Source of the DNA: Thiodiazotropha sp040793985
Lineage (GTDB): Bacteria > Pseudomonadota > Gammaproteobacteria > Chromatiales > Chromatiaceae
Direction of reading: 5' to 3'
DNA length: 64,000 bases
NCBI GenBank assembly: GCA_040793985.1
Contig: JBFNJI010000003.1
Coordinates: forward strand, 558,001-622,000
How positions within the stretch are numbered: position 1 is the stretch's first letter; every line of letters starts with the position of its first letter. Below, piece after piece: positions 18,431-28,172 of this stretch. Under the pieces are notes generated by a model. That model was given only the letters and a program-made list of their open reading frames with translations. It was not told the DNA's origin and ran no database searches. Made by a program: the position numbers and the translations under genes.

Positions 18431-19034
18431 AAACGCGATTGCGGTTCTTCGTGATTCGTTTTGCAGGCTGGTCAGGCTCTATTAAGAAGTGATCTTCGAT
18501 TCGAGGGAGATAGCCTGCTTCGTAAGAGTTGTACGGCGAATACCTGGTCTGCCTCATCGAGGGTGAAGAGGGTGAATTTGTCAGGAATAACGGACCCGCA
18601 GGATTGATGGATTTAGACATACAAGATCTGCTAAAACAATAAGATATAGTAGCGCTATGCCAAATTTGAAACACTTCTTGAGGATGGTTTCGAGCCTGGG
18701 GTGGAGTAGGGTTGACCCACTGACTCCTGAGGTCTGAATCCCTCGAACCAGCTGTTTCAGTCGAGCCGTCAACTGCTGTCTCAATAAGGATCGAGTGGTT
18801 ATGCAGTCTCTGTAATCAGATCGGGCAGAGCTGGTGAGGCCGTAATGCAATCGGTTCGATATAAATACCATGATTACTACACGGTTTGTCCCGTTTGCAT
18901 GAACATGCATGAACTAGAATAGTAGATCGAATTCAGATCAATGATATTGTTGCCTTTGATCAAAAATAACTACTATTTTAGTAGATATAATCATTCTAGG
19001 TTTTTAACTAAAAAATCAAGAGTAATCTTTTGTC
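18431..19034. other. Long intergenic region without a gene
   Basis: About 600 bases between the metallopeptidase and the CheB-CheR gene. Short ORFs on both strands look random. The last 80 bases (18950-19030) are strongly AT-rich and probably contain the promoter of the chemotaxis-type operon. No hairpin terminator was found. Confidence 0.5.
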
Positions 19035-21953
19035 ATGAATGAGGAAATCAGTAACGAACCTGCGTTAACTGAGGGAATTGAAGGGCAGGGCGGACCTACT
19101 CATATCGTTGGTATCGGGGCCTCAGCGGGGGGGTTGGAGGCCATCGAAGCCTTTTTCAAGGTGATGCCACCCGATAGCGGTGTCTCCTTTGTGGTTATTC
19201 AGCACCTCTCCCCCGATCACAAAAGCCTGATGGCGGAACTGCTCTCGAAACGTACCCGCATGCCGGTACATCGAGCTGAAGACGGCATGATCGTGGAGCA
19301 TAACTCTGTCTACCTGATTCCGCCCAACAAGAACCTCAGGCTGTTTCATGGTCGTATCATTCTTTCGGAACAGGATCGGGATGCACGGGGTATAAATCTG
19401 CCTATCGACATTTTTTTTCGCTCCCTTGCCGAGGATCAGGGGGCCAAGGCGATTGCGATCGTACTTTCGGGTACCGGCAGTGACGGTACAAGCGGTATCC
19501 GCGCCATAAAAGAGGAGTTGGGCATGGTCATGGTTCAGGTGGAGGAGACCGCCGCCTTCGATGGTATGCCAAGGAGCGCCATTGCCACGGGCTTGGTGGA
19601 CTATATTCTGCCCCCTGAAGAGATGCCCGCTCAACTGCTCTCCTATTTAAAACACCCATTTACCGCCAAGAATGAATATACCAGCACCATGTTAACGGAT
19701 GAGGATGGTGTAACTCGAATCTTTGCGTTACTGAGGGAAAACAACAAAATCGATTTTACCTACTACAAACCCACCACCATCATCCGCCGTATCGAACGCA
19801 GGATGGCTGTCAACCAGATACACGACTTAAACGACTATGTGCGTTTCCTCGAGAGCTATCCGGTTGAGCTCAACAGTCTTCACAAAGATCTGTTGATCGG
19901 GGTTACCAGCTTCTTTCGGGATCCGGAGGCATTTACTGTGATCTCGGATAAGTATCTGCCGATGGTGATGAAGGAAGCCGAGGAAGATAAGTTGCGAATC
20001 TGGGTGAGTGGCTGCTCGACAGGAGAAGAGGCATATACTCTGGCCATTCTCTGCTGCGAGGTAATGGAAAAGCAGGGACTGCATACCGATGTAAAAATAT
20101 TTGCAACGGATGTGGACCGGGAGGCCATTGTTACCGCCAGTGCCGGCGTTTTTGCCGAGAGTGCGGTTGCGGATATCGAACCTGTTATGCTGGGGAAATA
20201 CTTCTACCGTAAGGACGAGGGTTTCTATATCAGTCGCCAGGTACGGGAGATGGTGGTATTTGCCCAGCACAATCTGGTCAAGGACCCGCCCTTTACCAAC
20301 ATCGATCTCATCAGTTGCCGCAATCTGCTCATTTACCTGCAGCCGGTACTGCAAAAACGGGTTTTGGAGCTGTTCAATTTTGCCCTCAATCCAAAGGGTC
20401 TGCTGTTTCTCGGCAGCAGTGAAACCACCGGTGAAATGGCGGAGTACTTTGATCCCCTGGACCACAAATGGCGTATCTACCAATCACGGGGACGTAAACG
20501 CCATGCGGAGTTGTCGGAACCGGCGATCAATTTCGATGCCAAGCGTTGGTACAACAGCAACCGCATGACAGGGAAGGGTGTAGTCGCGCGTATCCATGAA
20601 GAGGAGCGGCTGCTTGAGCGTCTGGTTGAGGGTATAGCCGGCGACTACCTACCATTCTGCATGGTGGTCAGCGAAGCGCAGGAGCTGATGCATGTGGCAG
20701 GCGACTCCAAAGACTATCTTCAATTTTCCACCGGAAAGGTTGTCAATGATGTCTCCAAGCTGGTGATCAAGGACTTGGCGATACCACTCAATACGGGACT
20801 GCAAAAGGTTATCAAGAGCAAGGAAGAGCTGATCTATTCCAATATTCACCTAAACGGCAATGGCATGCAGAAGGTCGTCAACATGCGCCTCAAGCCGCTG
20901 CCGACCAAAAAACAGCAGGTGATGATGGTTGCGGTCTTAATTGAAGAGGTGCGCAGTTCTACCGAGTTGGATAGATCGTCACCGGAAACCTATAACGTCG
21001 GCAAGGAGGCGGAACAACGAATTGTAGACCTCGAGAATGAGCTGCAGTTTACACGGGAAAACCTGCAGGCGACCGTTGAGGAGCTGGAAACATCGAATGA
21101 GGAGTTGCAGGCCACCAATGAAGAGCTGCTTGCCAGCAACGAGGAGCTGCAGAGCACAAATGAGGAGCTGCAATCGGTAAATGAAGAACTCTATACCGTC
21201 AATGCTGAATATCAAGGTAAGATTACCGAACTTACCGAGGTCAACAACGATCTCGATAATCTGCTAAGCAATACAGGTGTTGCCACGCTGTTTCTTGATG
21301 AAAATCTTGATATTAGGCGCTTTACACCGGAAATATCCTATCTGTTCCGCATTATTGATCAGGATATCGGACGCCCCCTCAGTCATCTATCACACAAGCT
21401 GAAGAACGTGGATGTAATCACCCTGGCCAAGCAGGTCAGGTCGAGTGAAAAGGGCTTGGTTCGTGAAAGGATATTGTCCAGCGCAGGCGAAGAGTATTTG
21501 ATGCGGGTGTTTCCCTACCAGATCGCGCCGGACACCTATTCTGGTGTCGTCTTTACCTTTATCAACACAACCAGTTTGAGAGAGGCTCGCAAGGAGTTGG
21601 TTGAGCGTGAACTGCGTATGGAAACCCTTTTGCGGGTAACCGGCGCTTACGTGTTGATCAATGAGGGGGGGATTATTCAAGAGGTAAATGACGCTTTACT
21701 CGATTTGGTCGGGTACGAGGAGGCTGAATTATTGGGCAACAACGTATCATTATTGATGCCAAGAGAAGTAGCTGAGGATCACGATGTATACATCGAGCGA
21801 TATCTTAAGGAAGGAAAGTCCGACATTATTGGTCGTAGCCGGGAAGTGAATGTCAGGCATAAGAACGGTGATCTGGTGACCCAGGTGTTATCTGTTGCAG
21901 AGATGATAATAGGCCAAAAACATTGGTTTGTTGGGTTGATAAAAGCCCCTTAG
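19035..21953 (+). CDS. CheB-CheR-PAS fusion protein
   Basis: 972 residues. Order: CheB methylesterase (about 20-210, GIGASAGGLEAIEAF with the catalytic Ser, then QHLSPDHKSLMAELL and SGTGSDGTSGIRAI); CheR methyltransferase (about 225-490, TSFFRDPEAF, SGCSTGEEAYTLAI, ISCRNLLIYL); a linker; a coiled coil of ELxxxNEEL repeats (about 665-735); then two PAS domains (about 740-970). The fusion is a known type in which opposing receptor-modifying activities sit in one polypeptide with a sensory tail. No receptor, CheA or CheW genes are near. The next gene, a c-di-GMP enzyme, starts 16 bases later. Confidence 0.95.
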   Translation: MNEEISNEPALTEGIEGQGGPTHIVGIGASAGGLEAIEAFFKVMPPDSGVSFVVIQHLSPDHKSLMAELLSKRTRMPVHRAEDGMIVEHNSVYLIPPNKNLRLFHGRIILSEQDRDARGINLPIDIFFRSLAEDQGAKAIAIVLSGTGSDGTSGIRAIKEELGMVMVQVEETAAFDGMPRSAIATGLVDYILPPEEMPAQLLSYLKHPFTAKNEYTSTMLTDEDGVTRIFALLRENNKIDFTYYKPTTIIRRIERRMAVNQIHDLNDYVRFLESYPVELNSLHKDLLIGVTSFFRDPEAFTVISDKYLPMVMKEAEEDKLRIWVSGCSTGEEAYTLAILCCEVMEKQGLHTDVKIFATDVDREAIVTASAGVFAESAVADIEPVMLGKYFYRKDEGFYISRQVREMVVFAQHNLVKDPPFTNIDLISCRNLLIYLQPVLQKRVLELFNFALNPKGLLFLGSSETTGEMAEYFDPLDHKWRIYQSRGRKRHAELSEPAINFDAKRWYNSNRMTGKGVVARIHEEERLLERLVEGIAGDYLPFCMVVSEAQELMHVAGDSKDYLQFSTGKVVNDVSKLVIKDLAIPLNTGLQKVIKSKEELIYSNIHLNGNGMQKVVNMRLKPLPTKKQQVMMVAVLIEEVRSSTELDRSSPETYNVGKEAEQRIVDLENELQFTRENLQATVEELETSNEELQATNEELLASNEELQSTNEELQSVNEELYTVNAEYQGKITELTEVNNDLDNLLSNTGVATLFLDENLDIRRFTPEISYLFRIIDQDIGRPLSHLSHKLKNVDVITLAKQVRSSEKGLVRERILSSAGEEYLMRVFPYQIAPDTYSGVVFTFINTTSLREARKELVERELRMETLLRVTGAYVLINEGGIIQEVNDALLDLVGYEEAELLGNNVSLLMPREVAEDHDVYIERYLKEGKSDIIGRSREVNVRHKNGDLVTQVLSVAEMIIGQKHWFVGLIKAP

Positions 21954-21969
21954 TTACAGGGTTGAGTGA

Positions 21970-23931
21970 GTGAATGATAAGAAAAAACCAGTAACTTACG
22001 ATAGCGATACGCAGTTTATGCGCGATAAGGCCGAAGAAATCGCGCGTAGCAGGGTGATAACCCAATACGAAAAAAAACTGGCGAATCGTGATAAGTTGCT
22101 GCAGGAGCTTCATGTTCACCAAGTGGAGCTTGAACTGCAAAATGAAGAATTACGTCAGGCACAAGCAAAGCTTCAGTATATCCATCAGCAGTACCTGAAT
22201 CTCTATAACGAGGCCCCGATGGGATATGCCAGTCTCGATGACAATGGCATCATTGTCCGCGCCAATCAAAAGCTTGCGACGATGCTGGGATTGGAGAAGT
22301 ACAAGTTAACCGGGCGAGCTTTGGCGGAATTCATGGATCCTGAGGAACAAGCCATCTTTCGGAGCAGATTCAGTGCTTTTGCCAACCATCCGGAAGATAA
22401 ATTCATCGATATTAAATTCAGATGCTCGACTGAAGAAAACGATCATCACGGATTTGTCGGAAGAATTCAGGGAAGGCGGCTCGACAAGAACACCACAGTA
22501 GAGATTGATGTCCGTTGGGTAGAGACCTTGCTGGTTGTGGTCAGCGACGTAACAGAGTTGAAAAAGTCCGAGGAGAAAATTCATTTTCAGGCACATCATG
22601 ATGTCCTTACCGGTTTGCCAAACCGGGCCACCCTCTATGATCAGCTACAGAATTCTCTCTCCTTGGCCATGCGACAGGACAGCTATGGAGCATTGCTTTT
22701 TATGGATCTTGACAGGTTCAAAAATGTCAATGACTCTCTGGGGCATCACACGGGCGATCAATTGCTTGTCAACTTTACCAGGCGTATGCGCAAGCACATT
22801 AGAAGGGAAGATCTACTGGCTCGCATGGGTGGTGATGAGTTCGTCGTGCTACTGGCGGAACACCATCACAACAACCATGTCATGGCGGTAAAGGCGCAAC
22901 GGTTTGCAGAACATATTATAGAATCGCTCTCTGAACCACTGATTATCAATAAGCAACCTTTTCAGGTGTCATTGAGTATCGGTATTAGCGTTTTTCCTTT
23001 CCATGATGAAGATAATGTCAATGACGTCATTCGACAAGCGGATACGGCAATGTATCAGGCTAAAAATGACGGGCGTGGTTTGGTGCGCTTTTTTCATTCC
23101 AGCATGCAGGAGTCGGCACGCCAACGAATGACAATGGAAGCGGAACTGCGCGTAGCACTGATTGAAGAGCAGTTTGAACTCTTTTATCAACCACAATTTT
23201 CAATCGATGGTGAGATATATGCTGTTGAAGCACTTGTTCGATGGAGACACCCATATCGTGGCATTGTATCGCCGGATAAATTTATTGGCATTACTGAAGA
23301 TAGCGGGATGATCGTTCCATTGGGAGAGTGGATTATAGAGAACGTGATCAAGCAAGCCGTAGGCTGGCGAAAGGAGGGGATCGTTAGCAAGGATATTCGT
23401 TTTTCTATAAACGTAAGTGCAAAGCAGCTTGAAGCAACATCTTTCTGTGAGCGTGTAAAGGCAATTATTAGCGACTATGAACTGAGTCCGGAGTGCCTGG
23501 TTTTTGAGATAACTGAATCCCTGTTGTTACCTAGTGACAAGATAGCCGATGAGGCCATCACAAGCTTATCCAAGATCGGTTTGACATTTTCGGTTGATGA
23601 TTTTGGAACAGGCTTTTCGTCGCTGGCAATTATACAAAATAAACCTATAGGACAACTTAAAATCGACAAGCGATTTATCGAGGATCTGCATTGGCGTGAT
23701 GATATGGACAATATTGTTATGCAGGATAAGCAGTATGCGATGGTAAATGCGATATTGTCTATGGGCAGGGCACTGGGCCTGGAGGTTGTGGCTGAAGGCG
23801 TTGAAACGGAGGAACAGTGTCGTGTTCTGGAACATCTGGGATGTCGATATGTACAGGGTTATCACTACTCAAAACCCCTGCCAGTGGATAAATTTGCAAG
23901 CTTCATGCGCAGAACCGGAAAGATGGATTAA
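21970..23931 (+). CDS. PAS-GGDEF-EAL c-di-GMP turnover protein
   Basis: 653 residues from a GTG start. A coiled N-terminus (about 20-75, LLQELHVHQVELELQNEELRQ) leads to a PAS domain (about 80-200), a GGDEF domain with intact RMGGDEFVVLL (about 285-291) and an EAL domain with VEALVRWRHP (about 420), FEITES, DDFGTGFSSL and EGVET. All motifs needed for both cyclase and phosphodiesterase activity are present, so it may be bifunctional. No signal peptide or membrane segment is seen. It lies 16 bases after the CheB-CheR gene, so a cotranscribed sensory pair linking methylation-type signalling with c-di-GMP is likely. Confidence 0.95.
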   Translation: MNDKKKPVTYDSDTQFMRDKAEEIARSRVITQYEKKLANRDKLLQELHVHQVELELQNEELRQAQAKLQYIHQQYLNLYNEAPMGYASLDDNGIIVRANQKLATMLGLEKYKLTGRALAEFMDPEEQAIFRSRFSAFANHPEDKFIDIKFRCSTEENDHHGFVGRIQGRRLDKNTTVEIDVRWVETLLVVVSDVTELKKSEEKIHFQAHHDVLTGLPNRATLYDQLQNSLSLAMRQDSYGALLFMDLDRFKNVNDSLGHHTGDQLLVNFTRRMRKHIRREDLLARMGGDEFVVLLAEHHHNNHVMAVKAQRFAEHIIESLSEPLIINKQPFQVSLSIGISVFPFHDEDNVNDVIRQADTAMYQAKNDGRGLVRFFHSSMQESARQRMTMEAELRVALIEEQFELFYQPQFSIDGEIYAVEALVRWRHPYRGIVSPDKFIGITEDSGMIVPLGEWIIENVIKQAVGWRKEGIVSKDIRFSINVSAKQLEATSFCERVKAIISDYELSPECLVFEITESLLLPSDKIADEAITSLSKIGLTFSVDDFGTGFSSLAIIQNKPIGQLKIDKRFIEDLHWRDDMDNIVMQDKQYAMVNAILSMGRALGLEVVAEGVETEEQCRVLEHLGCRYVQGYHYSKPLPVDKFASFMRRTGKMD

Positions 23932-24215
23932 GTGAGAATAGCTTCAATAAATACTTAAGAATTCCCCATCCCCTAACATCCAAGGCTACTTGATTTTTCA
24001 AATATCAATTTCAAATCCAAATATCTTCATATATGGCCTGGCATGGACAAATAATGGAAACATCTGAATCGATATATCATGAATATGTCGTGATTTCGGT
24101 AACTCTCGTTGAGTAAGGGTTGAATTATTACAAATTGGACTGGTGTTAACAGGTTCTGAATCGGCTATCTACATCTAACGGTATTGGATAGGGTATTACT
24201 GCAGCTATTTGGAAT

Positions 24216-24917
24216 ATGAACTCAAAATACAAGACAATAATATTCGATCTTTTCGGCACTCTGATCAGTGTCGCCAAAGCTGCAGGAGCAAGAGGTCGTT
24301 ATACAGCGGATATACTTGGTCTGGACCGCAAAGTCTGGAACCAGGCCTGCTTTGGCGAGTACCACGATATTGTCAGTGAATCAGATCATACGGAGACTGT
24401 GAGGCGTATAGCCCATAGTCTCGATTCCTCCATTCCGCTCGCGAAGATACGTGAGGCGAGCGAAATGCGTCAGAGACGTTTTGACATTGCATTGACGGAA
24501 ATTGAACCCGGTATTCTCGATGTCCTGGAGAGGTTGAAGCTGGGTGGTTACAACCTAGGGCTGATATCAAATGCCTCGACCGGAGAGGTCCGGGCTTGGC
24601 CACAGTCCCCGCTGGCGCCTCTGTTCAGTACTGTACACTTTAGCTGGAAGCAGGGTGTGAAGAAACCGCAAAAGGAAATATATCAGGGGGCGCTGTCTGA
24701 GATGAGAATAAACCCGGATCAGGTGCTCTATGTAGGGGATGGTAGCAGTCAGGAGCATCTGGGTGCTGAAGCCTGCGGTATAGACAGTCTCCTGGTAACA
24801 TATTTTCTTGATACCAGCGATGAACAGGAACTGATTCGGCGAGGCTTGGGATCCAAGGGAACCATAGCGCACATCAACGAGTTGACTTTGCTGCTACTTG
24901 ATGAAGGCAGGTTATAA
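24216..24917 (+). CDS. HAD-superfamily hydrolase
   Basis: 233 residues. HAD motif I is IIFDLFGTL (nucleophile Asp about 11), motif II LISNAS, motif III the Lys in GVKKPQKEIY and motif IV LYVGDGSSQEHLGA. The second Asp of the usual DxD is replaced by Phe (DLF), as in haloacid-dehalogenase-like members, so a phosphatase role is less certain. A helical cap lies between motifs I and II (about 20-95). Cytosolic. The convergent DUF2799 gene ends 17 bases away. Confidence 0.9.
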   Translation: MNSKYKTIIFDLFGTLISVAKAAGARGRYTADILGLDRKVWNQACFGEYHDIVSESDHTETVRRIAHSLDSSIPLAKIREASEMRQRRFDIALTEIEPGILDVLERLKLGGYNLGLISNASTGEVRAWPQSPLAPLFSTVHFSWKQGVKKPQKEIYQGALSEMRINPDQVLYVGDGSSQEHLGAEACGIDSLLVTYFLDTSDEQELIRRGLGSKGTIAHINELTLLLLDEGRL

Positions 24918-24933
24918 ATTGATAAGCCGGTCT

Positions 24934-25548
24934 TCAGTAGTGGTAACGATTCTCAATCCGTTCCAGGCGGTCAAGATCTTCGTCAATCCTGTCCTGCAGA
25001 ATTAACAGTTCAGATTCAGCCTCTTCAAGATCAAAGCTGAGCACCTTAAGATCTTCCAGAAGGGATTTTCGCTGCTTGCTGCTTAGACCATCCTTTACCA
25101 GGTCGGCCTCAGTCTCTTTGATCTCTTTTTGCAGCTTTTCGATGACTTTTTCTTGTTTTTTAACTTTGCGTTCACTATTTTGAAGCTGTGTCCTGGCGGT
25201 GTATATCTCGGTACCGTGTGACCAGGCCTGCCTGAACTCCTCAGCCAGAGGCGGCATACAAACAGCCTTGAGTTTGTGACCGGCTTTACCTAACTGAAAC
25301 CCGTTTCGAGGGGTGCAATACTCCTTCAGGCCAGCCAGGCGGCCCTCTTCGTAACGCTCCATATCAGGTGTAACACCGTGTTCTGCACATGCCTTTCGAT
25401 GATTGCCAAGATAAGAGAGAGGTTGTCCCTTGGCACCGTCCTCATAACCAATGCTGCGCCAGTCGGCCAGTTGGCACTCCTCGCGATCCATGGTGGCACA
25501 GCCTGTCAAAGAGAAGCCTATTGCAAGAGTGGCAAGGTATCGTATCAT
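24934..25548 (-). CDS. DUF2799 lipoprotein with C-terminal coiled coil
   Basis: 204 residues from the ATG at 25548. Signal peptide with lipobox SLTGC (Cys about 17). The DUF2799 part (about 20-100) has the Cys/Gly pattern ATMDREECQLADWRSIGYEDGAKG, HRKACAEHG and GRLAGLKEYCTPRNGFQLG. Residues 120-204 form a long charged coiled coil. Probably an outer-membrane or periplasm-facing lipoprotein; the function of the family is unknown. Single gene. Confidence 0.88.
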   Translation of the reverse strand: MIRYLATLAIGFSLTGCATMDREECQLADWRSIGYEDGAKGQPLSYLGNHRKACAEHGVTPDMERYEEGRLAGLKEYCTPRNGFQLGKAGHKLKAVCMPPLAEEFRQAWSHGTEIYTARTQLQNSERKVKKQEKVIEKLQKEIKETEADLVKDGLSSKQRKSLLEDLKVLSFDLEEAESELLILQDRIDEDLDRLERIENRYHY

Positions 25549-25678
25549 TGAGACAATTCCATGGTTAATTTGTTGGTATTGAGCGAGCAGTGTCAAACAG
25601 TCGGGCTATTCTCGATTTCGCATGCCATCATTGTATAGCGAGGCATCAGGTACACTAGACTTAATATACTATATTATT

Positions 25679-26425
25679 TCACTGGGGCTGTAGGTAAAAA
25701 CTGCTCGCCTGCATCGGGTCGAATGCATAGTGATGATATAGGTCGCTCTCAGCCTCAGACCAGCCGCCGTAGTCGAGGGTCTCACCCCTTGGGAAATAGT
25801 CAGCAAACTCCGGGATTAGAAAACGCAGTACCACATAGTCGTAACCGGGACCGCCTTCTCCCATTTCACCATCGGCATGTCCAAGATGATGATGTATATC
25901 CCCATCGGGAAAGCCAAAGTTGGTGTAGACAAAGGGAGGTGTGCCGTACTCGATCGAGAAAGCGAAAAAGATATCTATACCGTCTATTCCTTCCCCGCCG
26001 GCACCTGTGCCAAGGTCATTGTCTGAGTTGAAATTGACGCTGATACCCTGGCCGGTGACTGTCTGGGCCTCGATCTCGCCCACAGCATCGACAGGTTTCT
26101 CTGCCGTCGGTATGACACCGGCAAAATCGAATCGTATGTATAGATAGTCTCCCTCTATTCCCATGGAGAGAGCAACCAGGTCAGCGGGTGGATAGTCAAC
26201 CGGATGGCTGTAGGGTGGTGCGCCACCGGGGGCGATTTCGGAATCAGCGGAAGGTTCAACACGGGTAAAGCTGTAAACCGCGTTGATATCATCAGGCCAG
26301 GAATCCGAAAAAACAACAGAGTTGATGTAGGACCCGGGGTCGGAGCCATTGTCGCCGCCACCGCCACAGCTGAAAAGCAAGCCCGTACAGAATAATAGGG
26401 TTAGGTATTTGAAAGCGCCAAGCAT
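25679..26425 (-). CDS. Hypothetical lipoprotein
   Basis: 248 residues from the ATG at 26425. Signal peptide with lipobox LLFSC and a Gly-rich start (GGGGDNGSDPGS). The mature part is rich in Asp, Tyr and Pro, beta-like (DYLYIRFDFAGVI, GIDIFFAFSIEYG), with an HHHLGHADGEMGEG segment that could bind metal. No family recognised. It is separated from the DUF992 gene by a long inverted repeat. Confidence 0.7.
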   Translation of the reverse strand: MLGAFKYLTLLFCTGLLFSCGGGGDNGSDPGSYINSVVFSDSWPDDINAVYSFTRVEPSADSEIAPGGAPPYSHPVDYPPADLVALSMGIEGDYLYIRFDFAGVIPTAEKPVDAVGEIEAQTVTGQGISVNFNSDNDLGTGAGGEGIDGIDIFFAFSIEYGTPPFVYTNFGFPDGDIHHHLGHADGEMGEGGPGYDYVVLRFLIPEFADYFPRGETLDYGGWSEAESDLYHHYAFDPMQASSFYLQPQ

Positions 26426-26581
26426 GTCGCTTCTCGGGAATGGGCTGCCGGATCTATTCTCTATATTCGGCAATTGGAGGGGATACTTGAGCAGAGTAAA
26501 TTTCCTACCATGGATAAAAATGCCTTAAACCAGTTTAGGGAATCAACGGGATGAGTCAAACGGCTGGATGATCTCGCCCCA

Positions 26582-26662
26582 CCCGCCAATGCAAGCGAGC
26601 GCATGACTGGCTAATGGCATCATCCTGCTCGACCAGGATGCATGCTTCGTTGGATTGGCGGG
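26582..26662. repeat. 81-base inverted repeat with nested hairpin
   Basis: Outer arms CCCGCCAAT (26582-26590) and ATTGGCGGG (26654-26662) are perfect. They continue as imperfect arms towards an inner ATCCTG-CTCGAC-CAGGAT hairpin. It starts 17 bases after the DUF992 stop on the minus strand, so it may serve as its terminator, though no T-tract follows. It could also be a REP-type unit. Confidence 0.5.
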
Positions 26663-26678
26663 CAGCGGCAAGCGTCGC

Positions 26679-27206
26679 TCAGAAACCGCTTCTCACGACT
26701 TTTTTCTCGAATGCCGGGTCAAGTGAGAGATAGCCTATCCCCAGTGCGGCACCTAGGCCGGTGTTCACCCCGAGGGAGATCGGCTGCAAGCTGATGTTGT
26801 GAGTTCCACCGCCGACAAGTATTGCGGCGCTTGCGCCAACTGCGACGGTAACCGATGCCTGAGCGCCCAAATAACTACCGGAAAGACTATAGGCGGCAGG
26901 GTCCAGGTCACTGCTTCCGCCGATTACGGTGTAGGCCATACTCTCGGTTTCACGCCAGTTCAGATCCAAACCCAGTGCAATACCGGCAATGCCTTTGTAG
27001 TGCTCCTGTCCCTGAGTATGGCTAAATGTGCAATCAATACCGACGGTATGGTGAACAACGAAGTATCTATGAGTGCCTGGAATCGACTTACAGGTCAGCA
27101 TACCCAGTTGAATGCCGCCTCCGGCACTTGCGGATGTCGGGGTCGTCAGTGAAAGAGCGATCGCCGTACCCAACAGAGTATTTATTAACTTTTTAGACAC
27201 TTTCAT
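26679..27206 (-). CDS. Exported DUF992 protein
   Basis: 175 residues from the ATG at 27206, five bases after GGAGG. Signal peptide ending TSASAG. The mature part has the DUF992 pattern: GGIQLGMLTCKSIPG, IDCTFSHTQGQEHYKGIAGIALGLDLNW, YLGAQASVTVAVGASAAILVGG and SLQPISLGVNTGLGAALGIGYLSL. Two cysteines (in LTC and IDC) probably form a disulfide. A small beta-barrel-like periplasmic protein is likely; no function is known for the family. Confidence 0.88.
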   Translation of the reverse strand: MKVSKKLINTLLGTAIALSLTTPTSASAGGGIQLGMLTCKSIPGTHRYFVVHHTVGIDCTFSHTQGQEHYKGIAGIALGLDLNWRETESMAYTVIGGSSDLDPAAYSLSGSYLGAQASVTVAVGASAAILVGGGTHNISLQPISLGVNTGLGAALGIGYLSLDPAFEKKVVRSGF

Positions 27207-27493
27207 ATTAACCTCCAATAAGATTTCATCTGATCGAGGGTTCTATCTCACCTTAGCTGCAGTGGATGAGATGGGCTTTTAGGCTGTTTATTATGTGGAT
27301 TATCAGCATGAATGAGAGGCTGTGGCAGAGTGGCTGCCTGAAACAGCCCAACAACCAGGCGAGGGTTCACCCGGTGTGCGCTATGTTATTACAATATACG
27401 TAGTAAATGGGGATCTGGTTTCTGCGAAGGATTCTGATTATATAACTAACATTATGCGATAGGTTGGTGCGCTGGAAATAGCTGCGTCCGGGA

Positions 27494-27730
27494 TCACCCC
27501 ATTCGGCCGGTGGCGATATTCGCTACGATGCCATGCAATGCCACTTCAGCATTTTCAAAAGCATCAGCGAGTTCATCGATTGTGGTTTTCCCCGACTTGG
27601 CGCCATTTAATACGTTTGCGATTTCTGCAATTAAACCGGCTACAGTAGCAAGGGCGTCATTGCCACCGTTTTCGTAAACCTGCGTGACTGCATCTGTTAT
27701 CCGGTCGTCTACAGCAGTTGGATATGCCAT
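27494..27730 (-). CDS. RebB-like (R-body / killing-trait family) protein, orphan
   Basis: 78 residues. The N-terminus MAYPTAVDDRITDAVTQVYE matches the start of RebB-family proteins, in which xAVNDQITDAVTQ is typical. The rest is Ala-rich and helical (LATVAGLIAEIANVLNGAK), also as in that family. RebB proteins are structural subunits of R-bodies, coiled protein ribbons known from Caedibacter and found in various proteobacteria. Usually several paralogues and regulators are clustered; here only one copy is present, and a zinc-ribbon gene is the nearest neighbour. The C-terminal half is more divergent. Confidence 0.65.
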   Translation of the reverse strand: MAYPTAVDDRITDAVTQVYENGGNDALATVAGLIAEIANVLNGAKSGKTTIDELADAFENAEVALHGIVANIATGRMG

Positions 27731-27980
27731 GTGATTAACTCAAAGAACAATATTCATTTTGATTAGTTCAGATGGTTACAAACTTACTATGTCATGCCGT
27801 GAGTTATATATTCAGATTATCTGTCGGCCGGCGGACACCATACGGTTGTTCACACCCCTGCTTTTCAACACTCACCTTGTGAATTGATGGGTGAAGGATT
27901 GCCAAAGGAAAAACCGGGCGGTGGCTGCTGCGGTACCGCCCGCCTGCAGTGGCAGGAAGTGAGGAGAGGCTGAAAACGGC

Positions 27981-28172
27981 TCAGGGATATCGGAGCACGT
28001 GTCGCTGAAAGGGCCCCGTTTGCATAGACAGATATTCCTTCCATTGATCCAATGTCCTTGTAACCAACTGCGTACGTCCGCATACAGGACACTCATACCT
28101 TGACTGCTCTATACGCCCTTCCTTTTGCGTGTCTATTTCAGCCATCAGCGAGGAACAGTGTGAGCAATGCAT
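27981..28172 (-). CDS. Small zinc-ribbon protein
   Basis: 63 residues starting MHCSHCSSLMAEI, with CxxC pairs CSHC (3-6) and CPVC (28-31 region) spaced for one zinc ribbon, followed by a basic helical tail. AGGGG lies 9 bases before the ATG. No family recognised; small zinc ribbons often act in nucleic-acid or protein contacts. Not obviously linked to the RebB-like gene 250 bases away. Confidence 0.6.
   Translation of the reverse strand: MHCSHCSSLMAEIDTQKEGRIEQSRYECPVCGRTQLVTRTLDQWKEYLSMQTGPFQRHVLRYP

Noticed and set aside
18581..18910. 109-residue minus-strand frame
   Set aside because: Composition looks random, no ribosome site; no family pattern seen.
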